Source: Comamonas phosphati (lineage in GTDB: Bacteria > Pseudomonadota > Gammaproteobacteria > Burkholderiales > Burkholderiaceae_C). Taken from it: a stretch of DNA of 64,000 nucleotides. Positions 8,001-16,579 of the stretch are shown here, piece after piece. Position 1 is the first letter of the stretch. Every line of letters begins with the position of its first letter. A program made the position numbers and the translations under genes. The notes below the pieces were generated by a model. That model was given only the letters and a program-made list of their open reading frames with translations. It was not told the origin of the DNA and made no database searches. Where the stretch lies: positions 1 through 64,000 of the forward strand of contig NZ_BMEU01000010.1 of assembly GCF_014637085.1 (NCBI RefSeq), read 5' to 3'.

Positions 8001-9347
8001 ATGAAGTACGAGTCCGTCGGCCAGTTCCTGGAGGAAGTGGCACAACGCAATCCCGGCCAGCCCGAGTTCCTGCAAGCCGTCACCGAAGTGATGGAAAGCC
8101 TCTGGCCCTTCATCGAGAAGAACCCCAAATACGCTGAACACTCCCTGCTGGAGCGCCTGGTCGAACCCGAGCGCATCATCCAGTTCCGCGTGAGCTGGAC
8201 CGACGACAAGGGCCAGGTGCATGTGAACCGCGGCTTCCGCATCCAGCACAGCATGGCCATCGGCCCCTACAAGGGCGGTCTGCGCTTCCACCCCTCGGTG
8301 AACCAGTCCGTGCTGAAGTTCCTGGCTTTCGAGCAGACCTTCAAGAACGCGCTGACCACGCTGCCCATGGGCGGCGGCAAGGGCGGCTCGGACTTCGATC
8401 CCAAGGGCAAGAGCCCTGCCGAAGTCATGCGTTTCTGCCAGGCCTTCGTGAGCGAGCTGTTCCGCCACGTGGGCCCCGACACCGACGTGCCCGCCGGTGA
8501 CATCGGCGTGGGCGGCCGCGAGGTCGGCTTCATGGCCGGCATGTACAAAAAGCTGTCCAACACCGCCGGCAGCGTGTTCACGGGCAAGGGCCTGTCGTTC
8601 GGCGGCTCGCTGATCCGCCCCGAAGCCACCGGCTACGGCACCGTGTACTTCGCCCAGGAAATGCTGGCCACCCGCGGCCAGTCCTTCGCGGGCAAGACCG
8701 TGTCGGTCTCCGGCTCGGGCAACGTGGCCCAGTACGCCGTGGAAAAGGCCCTGCAGCTGGGCGCCAAGGTCGTGACCGTGTCCGACTCCTCGGGCACCGC
8801 CTACGACCCCGAAGGCTTCACCACCGAGAAGCTGGCCATCCTGATGGACGTCAAGAACCACCACTACGGCCGCGTGAGCGACTACGCTGCCAAGGTGCCC
8901 GGCGTGCAATTCATGGCCGGCCAGCGTCCCTGGTCCATCAAGGTGGACGTGGCCCTGCCTTGCGCCACCCAGAACGAACTGCATGAAGACGACGCCAAGA
9001 CCCTGATCGCCAACGGCGTGCTGTGCGTGGCCGAAGGCGCCAACATGCCCTCGACCATCGAAGCGGCCAAGGCTTTCGAAACCGCTGGCGTGCTCTACGC
9101 ACCCGGCAAGGCCTCGAACGCCGGCGGCGTGGCGACTTCGGGCCTGGAAATGAGCCAGAACGCCATGCGCCTGTCCTGGACGCGCGACGAGGTGGACGCC
9201 CGCCTGCTGATGATCATGCAAGGCATCCACGCCGCCTGCCTGAAGTACGGCAAGCGCGAGGACGGCACCGTGAGCTACATCGACGGCGCCAATGTGGCCG
9301 GCTTCGTGAAGGTGGCCGACGCCATGCTGGCACAGGGCGTGATCTGA
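8001..9347 (+). CDS. gdhA: NADP-specific glutamate dehydrogenase
   Basis: Catalyses reductive amination of 2-oxoglutarate with ammonia and NADPH to give glutamate, the low-affinity route of ammonium assimilation. The 448-residue length matches the hexameric bacterial GdhA class. The substrate-site block YKGGLRFHPSVN, the catalytic-lysine segment LPMGGGKGG and the dinucleotide fold SGSGNVAQYAVEKA are all visible, followed by SDSSG, which fits NADP preference. Start ATG at 8001; the Shine-Dalgarno sequence is weak. Monocistronic, with a terminator 30 bases after the stop. Confidence 0.97.
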   Translation: MKYESVGQFLEEVAQRNPGQPEFLQAVTEVMESLWPFIEKNPKYAEHSLLERLVEPERIIQFRVSWTDDKGQVHVNRGFRIQHSMAIGPYKGGLRFHPSVNQSVLKFLAFEQTFKNALTTLPMGGGKGGSDFDPKGKSPAEVMRFCQAFVSELFRHVGPDTDVPAGDIGVGGREVGFMAGMYKKLSNTAGSVFTGKGLSFGGSLIRPEATGYGTVYFAQEMLATRGQSFAGKTVSVSGSGNVAQYAVEKALQLGAKVVTVSDSSGTAYDPEGFTTEKLAILMDVKNHHYGRVSDYAAKVPGVQFMAGQRPWSIKVDVALPCATQNELHEDDAKTLIANGVLCVAEGANMPSTIEAAKAFETAGVLYAPGKASNAGGVATSGLEMSQNAMRLSWTRDEVDARLLMIMQGIHAACLKYGKREDGTVSYIDGANVAGFVKVADAMLAQGVI

Positions 9348-9375
9348 GCCTCCGGCGCTTTCACGTCCCATCGAC

Positions 9376-9396
9376 AAGGCCCTTCGGGGCCTTTTC
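9376..9396 (+). terminator. Rho-independent terminator of gdhA
   Basis: AAGGCCC (9376-9382), loop TTCG, GGGCCTT (9387-9393), then a short T-run. The UUCG tetraloop makes it compact and stable. Confidence 0.85.
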
Positions 9397-9459
9397 TGTT
9401 GCGGCTTGCCTGTTCCGGGCCACGGCTACCATGGTGCAATTCCTTCCCAGACACGCACC

Positions 9460-9831
9460 ATGAAGCCACGCGCCTCGCTTGTCCTCTGCTGGTTTTGCGC
9501 TCTGCCCCTGACCACACGGGCCGAGCCGCCCTCGCCGGCCGCCGCCCGGGAAATCCAGCACCTGATCGAGCACCTGCAAAACTCGGGCTGCGAATTCATG
9601 CGCAACGGCAGCTGGTACGACAGCGGCAAGGCCGCCGACCACCTGCGCCAGAAATACGACGATCTGCAGAAAAAAGGCTGGGTCTCGACGGCCGAGGACT
9701 TCATCGCCCGCGCGGGCAGCGAAAGCAGCATGAGCCACAAGGCCTATGAAGTGCGCTGCGCCGGCAGAGCCGCCGAACCCAGCGGCCCCTGGCTGCAGGC
9801 CGAACTCAAGCGCTACCGCAACGCCAAGTGA
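9460..9831 (+). CDS. Small secreted DUF5329-family protein
   Basis: The 123-residue product starts with a basic-hydrophobic signal peptide that would be cut after TTRA near residue 20. The mature part has the DUF5329 pattern: an IQHLIEHLQNSGCEFMRNG segment, then the GKAADHLRQKYD helix and a late cysteine in YEVRCAG that could pair with the earlier one. Family function is unknown. The start at 9460 is preferred over the longer frame from 9406 because it begins the signal peptide. Confidence 0.8.
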   Translation: MKPRASLVLCWFCALPLTTRAEPPSPAAAREIQHLIEHLQNSGCEFMRNGSWYDSGKAADHLRQKYDDLQKKGWVSTAEDFIARAGSESSMSHKAYEVRCAGRAAEPSGPWLQAELKRYRNAK

Positions 9832-9852
9832 TGGCTCCCAGGTGATTCGGCA

Positions 9853-10725
9853 TCACTTGCGGCGGCTTGCCGCGTCGCACCAGCGCTGCGCCACCTGGGG
9901 CGAGGTACTGCACACGGCCTCGTGCGTGACGGTGGTCACGGCGCGCTCCAGCAGTTGGATATCGGCCTCGTGCTGGCGCGCCACATGGGGGTCCTCGAAG
10001 AAGATGGCGCGCTGGCAGCGGCGCTCCAGCACCAGGTCGGCAATCTGCGCATCGCCGCCCAGCGGGCCGCTGTTGAAGCGGTCCACCCACAGCTTGTCGG
10101 CGGGCCAGCCCTTGCTCCAGGCCAGCTCGTTGAGCCTTTGCCCCGTGGTGCCCGTGCCCACGCGGCGGCGGTAGCGCGACAGCAGCTCGAAGTTGCGCTC
10201 GGCGAACTCCAGCATGGTCGGCTTCATCGCATCGTGGGCGATCAGCGCCAGCGTCTGGCTCTCGTAGTCAAAGAAGCGGTCGGCATTGCGGTCGCGCGGC
10301 AGGCCGGCATGGATGCGCTCCATCTCCACCCAGTCCCGCGCCGAGGCCACGGTGGACAAAAAAGGCTTGCCGTGGATCACGCACTGGCGCTTCAGGGCCA
10401 GGGCTTCGGGAAAGATGGACGAGGGATCGACGGGATCGGCCAGGTAGATCGCTCCGTCGAGCTGGCGGTCCTCGCCCTCCATGCCCACGACTTCGGCCAC
10501 CAGCTTCATCAACCCGCCTTCGCGCCCGTAGGGGTAGCGCACCAGGTCCTTGTAGCCGTGGAGCATGCCGGCCGCCGAGATGGCGTCATAGGTGCGCCCG
10601 ATGGCATGAAAGCCCAGCTGCAGCTCGCGGATTCCCGCCTCGCAGGCCCGCAGGAAGGAAAACAGCGCGGCATCCTCGTTCTGGTGGTGAAGTTTGTTCG
10701 CAGCAAGTCCCAGGCAAATTGGCAT
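9853..10725 (-). CDS. Methylglyoxal synthase-like protein with two tandem MGS folds
   Basis: Methylglyoxal synthase turns dihydroxyacetone phosphate into methylglyoxal and phosphate. In this 290-residue protein the C-terminal half (about 157-285) keeps every residue of the enzyme site that I can align: H164, D165, K168, the GTGTTG phosphate loop (T191, T193, T194), S219-G220, D225, H252 and D255. The N-terminal half (about 1-135) shows the same fold order but lacks the aspartate after GG (GREGGL) and the histidine, so it looks like a degenerate duplicate. Classical MgsA has about 150 residues. Start ATG at 10725, divergent from miaA. Confidence 0.8.
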   Translation of the reverse strand: MPICLGLAANKLHHQNEDAALFSFLRACEAGIRELQLGFHAIGRTYDAISAAGMLHGYKDLVRYPYGREGGLMKLVAEVVGMEGEDRQLDGAIYLADPVDPSSIFPEALALKRQCVIHGKPFLSTVASARDWVEMERIHAGLPRDRNADRFFDYESQTLALIAHDAMKPTMLEFAERNFELLSRYRRRVGTGTTGQRLNELAWSKGWPADKLWVDRFNSGPLGGDAQIADLVLERRCQRAIFFEDPHVARQHEADIQLLERAVTTVTHEAVCSTSPQVAQRWCDAASRRK

Positions 10726-10906
10726 TTCCAAGCATCCACAAAACAGGAGTTCAAAGGGCCCATGCCCCGGTGCGCAGCGCTCCTGCTTACCGGGAACAAC
10801 AAAACACCCCAAGAATATCGCCAATTGGCGGCCCGGCTCATGAGACGGCGGTGCTTGCAGCCATACTTGCGCAAACACTTGACATCGCCCGCAACCCCTC
10901 GCCTCC

Positions 10907-11911
10907 ATGACAGCCAACGCCACCCTGCCCTGTATTGCCATCGCCGGCCCCACCGCCTCGGGAAAGACCGCGGCCGCGCTGGCCCTGGCCGCGCTGCTGG
11001 AGCGGAGCGGCCAGAAGGCGGAAATCATCAGCGTGGATTCGGCCCTGGTCTACCGCGGCATGGACATAGGCACGGCCAAGCCGTCCCGGGCGGAACTGGC
11101 CGCCGTTCCCCACCACCTGATCGACATCCTCGATCCGCTGCAGGCCTATAGCGCCGCCGAGTTCGTGCGCGACACGGTGCGGCTCGCGGCCGAGATCCGC
11201 GCGCGCGGCGCCCTGCCCTTGCTGGTGGGCGGCACCATGCTGTACTTCAAGGCCTTGATGGACGGCCTGGACGACATGCCCGCCGCCAGCCCCGAGGTGC
11301 GCGCCGCGCTCGATGCCGAGGCCGCCCGGCTGGGCTGGCCCGCCATGCATGCCCGGCTCGCGCAGGTCGACCCCGTCACCGCCGCCCGGCTGGCCCCCGG
11401 CGACAGCCAGCGCATCCAGCGCGCGCTCGAAGTCTGGGAGGTTTCGGGCAAGCCGCTGTCGAGCTTTCATACTTCGAAAAAAGAAGCAGGTTACGCAGAA
11501 TCCATCGGCCTGCAAGCGCTTTTTTCGTTGGAGCCGCAAGACCGCGCCTGGCTGCACCAGCGCATTGCGCTGCGCTTCGACCTGATGCTGGAGCAGGGCT
11601 TTATCGACGAAGTGCGCGGGCTGCGCGCGCGCGGCGACCTGCACCCGGACCTGCCCTCGATCCGCTGCGTGGGCTATCGCCAGGCCTGGGAGGTGCTCGA
11701 CGCCTTTGCAGCCGACACCTCCAGGCCGCTGGACATGGGCGGCCTGCGCGAGCGCGGCATTGCCGCCACGCGCCAGCTCGCCAAACGCCAGATCACCTGG
11801 CTGCGCAGCATGCCCAGGCGCCAGCCCATTGCCTGCGATGCCCCCGACGCCCAGCAGCAATTGCTGGCCGCGGCCATGGCCGCGATAGACGCAGCGCAAG
11901 AAGCCCGCTGA
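10907..11911 (+). CDS. miaA: tRNA dimethylallyltransferase MiaA
   Basis: MiaA adds a dimethylallyl group to N6 of adenosine 37 in tRNAs reading codons that start with U. The 334-residue product has the P-loop GPTASGKT at about 14-21, the [20 protein letters not shown] block that binds DMAPP and A37, and GYRQAWE with the [13 protein letters not shown] tail. Residues about 186-207 are coded by an AT-richer patch (11463-11526) that resembles a repeat in the PPTase gene; the frame is kept. Normal length for the family. Confidence 0.96.
   Translation: MTANATLPCIAIAGPTASGKTAAALALAALLERSGQKAEIISVDSALVYRGMDIGTAKPSRAELAAVPHHLIDILDPLQAYSAAEFVRDTVRLAAEIRARGALPLLVGGTMLYFKALMDGLDDMPAASPEVRAALDAEAARLGWPAMHARLAQVDPVTAARLAPGDSQRIQRALEVWEVSGKPLSSFHTSKKEAGYAESIGLQALFSLEPQDRAWLHQRIALRFDLMLEQGFIDEVRGLRARGDLHPDLPSIRCVGYRQAWEVLDAFAADTSRPLDMGGLRERGIAATRQLAKRQITWLRSMPRRQPIACDAPDAQQQLLAAAMAAIDAAQEAR
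11463..11526 (-). repeat. Short palindromic-type repeat lying in the miaA frame
   Basis: Read on the minus strand this patch ends in GCTTCTTTTTTCGAAGTAT, which matches 17 of 19 bases of the patch in the PPTase gene (21080-21095 region), and both begin with GAAAA about 38 bases earlier. It is clearly AT-richer than the rest of miaA and contributes some 21 residues without breaking the frame. Confidence 0.5.
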
Positions 11912-11932
11912 CCCGGCGCTTAAGATGGGGAT

Positions 11933-12646
<714 letters not shown>

Positions 12647-12654
12647 GGCCCGCC

Positions 12655-15285
12655 ATGTGGTCCCTGCTCTGCACTTTTTCCTGGCAGGAGCTGCGCCACC
12701 ATCCATGGCGTGCGGCCACGGCCTGGGTGGCCATCATGCTGGGTGTGGCCCTGGGCTTTGCCGTGCATGTCATCAACCAGTCGGCCCTGGACGAGTTCTC
12801 GCGCGCCGCGCGCAGTGTCAACGGCCAGCCCGATCTGCAGTTGCATGCCATGCAGGGCGGCCTGCCGCTGGCGCTGTACCAGCAGGTGGCGCAGACCCCG
12901 GGCATAGCGCACGCCGTGCCGTGGGTGGAGACCTCCGTGCTGCTGCCGCAGGGACAGGCCGAGCCAAACAAGGCCGGCCAGACCCGTGGCGCCGCGCAGG
13001 GCACGGTGCTGCGCGTCCTGGGCAGCGATGCCTTGCTGATGGCGCCCGTGGCGCCCGCGCTCGTGCCGCGCCTGGCCGCTGGCAACGACCGCCTGGACCT
13101 GTTCGCGCCCGATGCGGTGTTCCTCAACGCCGCCGCGCTCAAGGCCCTGCACCTGCCTGCCGATGCGCCGGCCGGAACGCCCATAGCATGGCTGCTGAAC
13201 GGCCGGCGGCAGACGCTGCGCCTGGCCGGCACCGTGGCCGCCGCCGGAGCGCCGGTGGCCTTCATGGACATAGGCCCCCTGCAGGACCTTTTGCAGCAAT
13301 GGAACACGATCGACCGCATCGACCTGCTGCTGGCCGACGGCGCCGCGCGCAGCACCGTCATCGCCGCACTGCACAAGCTGCCGGCCTGGCAGCCGCAAAT
13401 CCTGGTGCAGCAGCCGGGCGACGAGCAGCAGCGCGTGGGCGAAATGTCGCGCGCCTACCGCGTCAACCTCACGGTGCTGGCGCTGGTGGCTCTGTTCACG
13501 GGCGCTTTTCTGGTGTTTTCGGTGCTGGCCCTCAGCGTGGCCCAGCGGGCGCCGCAGTTCGCGCTGCTGGCCGTGCTGGGCGCCACGCCGCGCCAGCGCC
13601 TGGGCCTGGTGCTGCTGGAAGCCCTGCTGCTGGGCCTGCTCGGCAGCATCGCCGGCCTTGCCGCAGGTGCCGCTCTGGCCTGGCTGGCCCTGCACTGGCT
13701 GGGCGGCGACCTGGGCGGCGGCTACTTTGCCGGCGTCAGCCCCGCACTGCAGTGGAGCCCCGTGGCCACGCTGGTGTTCGGCCTGCTGGGCGTTGCCGCC
13801 ACCGTGGCCGGCGCCTGGTGGCCGGCCCGCCAGGCCATGGAACTGCCGCCGGCCGCCACGCTCAAGGGCATGGGCAGCGGCATGGAATCGCGGGCCAGGA
13901 CCTGGCCGGCGCTGGCCCTGCTGCTCGCCAGCGTGCTGCTGGCGCTGATGCCGCCCGTGACCGGCGTGCCGCTGGCGGCCTATGCGGCCGTGGCGCTGTT
14001 GCTGCTGGGCGGCATGGCGGCCCTGCCCTGGCTGCTGGCCCTGCTGCTGCGCGGCCTGCCCCGGGCACTGCTGCAGCGGGCGCTGCCGCTGCTGGCCGTG
14101 GAGCGCGCGCGCCGCATGCGCCGCGCCACCACGGTGGCCGTGGGCGGCGTGGTGGCCAGCCTGTCCCTGGCCGTGGCGCTGACGGTCATGGTCACCAGCT
14201 TTCGCGGCAGCATGCTGGAGTGGCTGGATGCCGTGCTACCCGCACCCTGGTATGTGCGCGCCGCCGGCGGCTCCAGCCGCGTCGATGCGGCCCTGCTGCC
14301 GGCCCGCGCGGCACAGGCCATTGGCGCACTGCCTGGTGTGGAGCGCGCCCAGGCCATGCGCACCACCAGCCTGCAGCTGCTGCCCGACCAGCCTGCCGTC
14401 AGCCTGCTGGTGCGGCCCCTGCACGGCCCGCAAGCCCAGCAGCTGCCGTGGGTCCAGGCTCCCGATACCAAGCTATCCCGCCAGGGAACGCCCGTCTATA
14501 TCAGCGAGGCCGTCGCCCAGCTCTACCACCTTGGAGTCGGCGACGGCTGGCCGCTGCTTTCCAAGGCTTTCAGCCATGAAATCCATGATACGCAAACGCC
14601 GGCAGCTTCGTTTTATGTAGCAGGCATATGGCGCGACTACATCCGCCAGTTCGGCGCGGTCGCCATGGACTGGCAGGACTATCTGCGCCTGGGCGGCAGC
14701 GGGCAGGCCAGCGAGATCGCCATCTGGCCGCAGTCCGCACCGGAGCAGTCTTTCGCCGCGACGCAGGCCCGCATCGAGCAGGCGGTACAGGCCAGCCAGG
14801 AGGCCGGCACTTCACCGGCCCTGGAGTTCGTGAGCAGCGGCGCCTTGCGCGAACGCTCGCTGCGCATTTTCGATCGCAGCTTTGCCGTGACCTACTGGCT
14901 GCAGGCCGTGGCCATAGGCATAGGCCTGTTCGGCATTGCCGCCAGCTTCAGCGCCCAGGTGCTGGCCCGGCGCAAGGAATTCGGCCTGCTGGCCCACCTG
15001 GGGCTGACACGCGGCAACATCCTGGCCGTGGTCGCCGCCGAGGGCCTGGCCTGGACCGCGCTGGGCGCCGTGGCCGGCACGCTGCTGGGCCTGGGCGTGG
15101 CCGTGATCCTGGTGCATGTGGTCAATCCGCAGAGCTTTCACTGGACCATGGATCTGCGCCTGCCCGCGCTGCGGCTCGCCGCGCTCTGCGCCGCCGTGGT
15201 GCTGGCGGGCACCATTACCGCCTGGCTGGCCGGGCGCCAGGCGGCCAGCGCCCAGGCCGTGCTGGCCGTCAAGGAGGATTGGTGA
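12655..15285 (+). CDS. FtsX-like ABC permease, AttFG-type fused double unit
   Basis: An 876-residue membrane protein with an N-terminal helix, a large periplasmic domain, then a block of three helices (about 265-395), a second unit beginning with further helices (about 420-520), another periplasmic domain and three C-terminal helices. The two FtsX domains correspond to AttF and AttG joined in one chain. The frame opens with TTG at 12640, but ATG at 12655 is chosen because it starts the hydrophobic N-terminus. The stop is two bases before the AttH-like start, so the three genes form an operon. Confidence 0.88.
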   Translation: MWSLLCTFSWQELRHHPWRAATAWVAIMLGVALGFAVHVINQSALDEFSRAARSVNGQPDLQLHAMQGGLPLALYQQVAQTPGIAHAVPWVETSVLLPQGQAEPNKAGQTRGAAQGTVLRVLGSDALLMAPVAPALVPRLAAGNDRLDLFAPDAVFLNAAALKALHLPADAPAGTPIAWLLNGRRQTLRLAGTVAAAGAPVAFMDIGPLQDLLQQWNTIDRIDLLLADGAARSTVIAALHKLPAWQPQILVQQPGDEQQRVGEMSRAYRVNLTVLALVALFTGAFLVFSVLALSVAQRAPQFALLAVLGATPRQRLGLVLLEALLLGLLGSIAGLAAGAALAWLALHWLGGDLGGGYFAGVSPALQWSPVATLVFGLLGVAATVAGAWWPARQAMELPPAATLKGMGSGMESRARTWPALALLLASVLLALMPPVTGVPLAAYAAVALLLLGGMAALPWLLALLLRGLPRALLQRALPLLAVERARRMRRATTVAVGGVVASLSLAVALTVMVTSFRGSMLEWLDAVLPAPWYVRAAGGSSRVDAALLPARAAQAIGALPGVERAQAMRTTSLQLLPDQPAVSLLVRPLHGPQAQQLPWVQAPDTKLSRQGTPVYISEAVAQLYHLGVGDGWPLLSKAFSHEIHDTQTPAASFYVAGIWRDYIRQFGAVAMDWQDYLRLGGSGQASEIAIWPQSAPEQSFAATQARIEQAVQASQEAGTSPALEFVSSGALRERSLRIFDRSFAVTYWLQAVAIGIGLFGIAASFSAQVLARRKEFGLLAHLGLTRGNILAVVAAEGLAWTALGAVAGTLLGLGVAVILVHVVNPQSFHWTMDLRLPALRLAALCAAVVLAGTITAWLAGRQAASAQAVLAVKEDW

Positions 15286-15286
15286 C

Positions 15287-16420
15287 ATGCAAGCGATGAT
15301 GCGGCGGCGCCTGTGGCTGCAGGCTCTGGCCCTGGGCGGCGCCGGCCCGCTGGCGCGGCCAGCCCCTGCCCTGCCGCCCAAGGCCCTGGTGTTTCCACGC
15401 GACTTCGGCAGCCACCCCGATCTGCGGACCGAGTGGTGGTATATCACGGGCCAGGTACTGGCCGGCGGCAGGCCCTGGGGCTTTCAGCTCACGTTCTTCC
15501 GCTCGCGCGTGGATACCACGCAGAAACTGCGCTCGGACTTCGCGGCCAGGCAGCTGATTTTTGCGCATGCGGCGCTGTGCGACGTCCAGGGCCGCCAGCT
15601 GCTGCACGACCAGCGCGTGGCGCGCGCGGGCATGGGCCTGGCCGATGCGGCCACCTTTGATACCCGGGTCCATATCCAGGACTGGCAGCTGCAGCGCCAG
15701 CCCGTGGCGGGGCAGCCGGCCGACCAGGCCAGCCGCTACCAGGCACGGCTCAAGGCCCAGGCCTTCACGCTGGAGCTGCAGTTCGACAGCACCCAGCCCG
15801 TGCTGCTGCAAGGCCGCAACGGCTTGTCGCGCAAAGGCCCCGACGGCGACCAGGCGAGCTACTACTACAGCCAGCCGCAGTTGCAGGTCAGCGGCAGCAT
15901 CACGGTGCAGGGCCGGCGCCTGGCCGTGGAAAGCTCGGCACGGCATCCCCATGCCAACCGCGCCTGGCTGGACCACGAATGCAGCGAAGCCCTGCTGCAC
16001 CAGGAGGCCCGGGGCTGGGACTGGATAGGCATGAATCTCGACGACGGCAGCGCGCTCACGGCCTTCCATCTGCGCCGCCCCGACGGCTCTGCGCTATGGG
16101 CCGGCGGCTCGTTCCGCGCCCCTGGCAAGGCGGCGCAAAGCTTCGCGCCGCAGCAGGTGCGGTTCGAGCCGCTGCGCTACTGGAGCAGCCCGCAAAGCCG
16201 CGCCCGCTATCCCATCGCCTGGAGCGTGCAGACCCCCGCCGGCCTGTTCGAGGTGCAGGCCCTGGTGGACGACCAGGAACTGGACAGCCGCGCCAGCACC
16301 GGCGCCATCTACTGGGAAGGCTTGAGCGAGCTGCTGCGCATGGGCGCCGACGGCAGCCGCGCGCGCGCCGGCAGCGGCTACCTGGAGATGACGGGCTATG
16401 CCGATGCGCTGAAACTTTAG
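15287..16420 (+). CDS. AttH/CrtC-like lipocalin-fold exported protein
   Basis: A 377-residue protein with an Arg-rich hydrophobic signal (RRRLWLQALALGG, possibly Tat) and the family hallmark RTEWWYITG near residue 48, followed by HAALCDVQG, ARHPHANRAWLDHE and the DWIGMNLDDGSALTAFHLR segment. It belongs to the hydroxyneurosporene synthase (CrtC)/AttH family of two-lipocalin-domain proteins. Within an ABC-FtsX operon it is the AttH partner, presumably periplasmic or membrane-attached. AAGGAGG lies about nine bases before the ATG at 15287. No carotenoid genes are near, so a hydratase role is unlikely. Confidence 0.87.
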   Translation: MQAMMRRRLWLQALALGGAGPLARPAPALPPKALVFPRDFGSHPDLRTEWWYITGQVLAGGRPWGFQLTFFRSRVDTTQKLRSDFAARQLIFAHAALCDVQGRQLLHDQRVARAGMGLADAATFDTRVHIQDWQLQRQPVAGQPADQASRYQARLKAQAFTLELQFDSTQPVLLQGRNGLSRKGPDGDQASYYYSQPQLQVSGSITVQGRRLAVESSARHPHANRAWLDHECSEALLHQEARGWDWIGMNLDDGSALTAFHLRRPDGSALWAGGSFRAPGKAAQSFAPQQVRFEPLRYWSSPQSRARYPIAWSVQTPAGLFEVQALVDDQELDSRASTGAIYWEGLSELLRMGADGSRARAGSGYLEMTGYADALKL

Positions 16421-16579
16421 ACCCAACCCTTTGTCATCAATGTAAATATTGCGCAACGCCCGGCAGGAAGCGGGCCGCGCAGTGCGGAAAGCGCGCCGTC
16501 CCGCTCAATAATGACGACCAGAAAAGAGCGGCACCGCCACGTTCTGGTGCACGGTTGCACCGGGTAAGCCGCTGATGGT

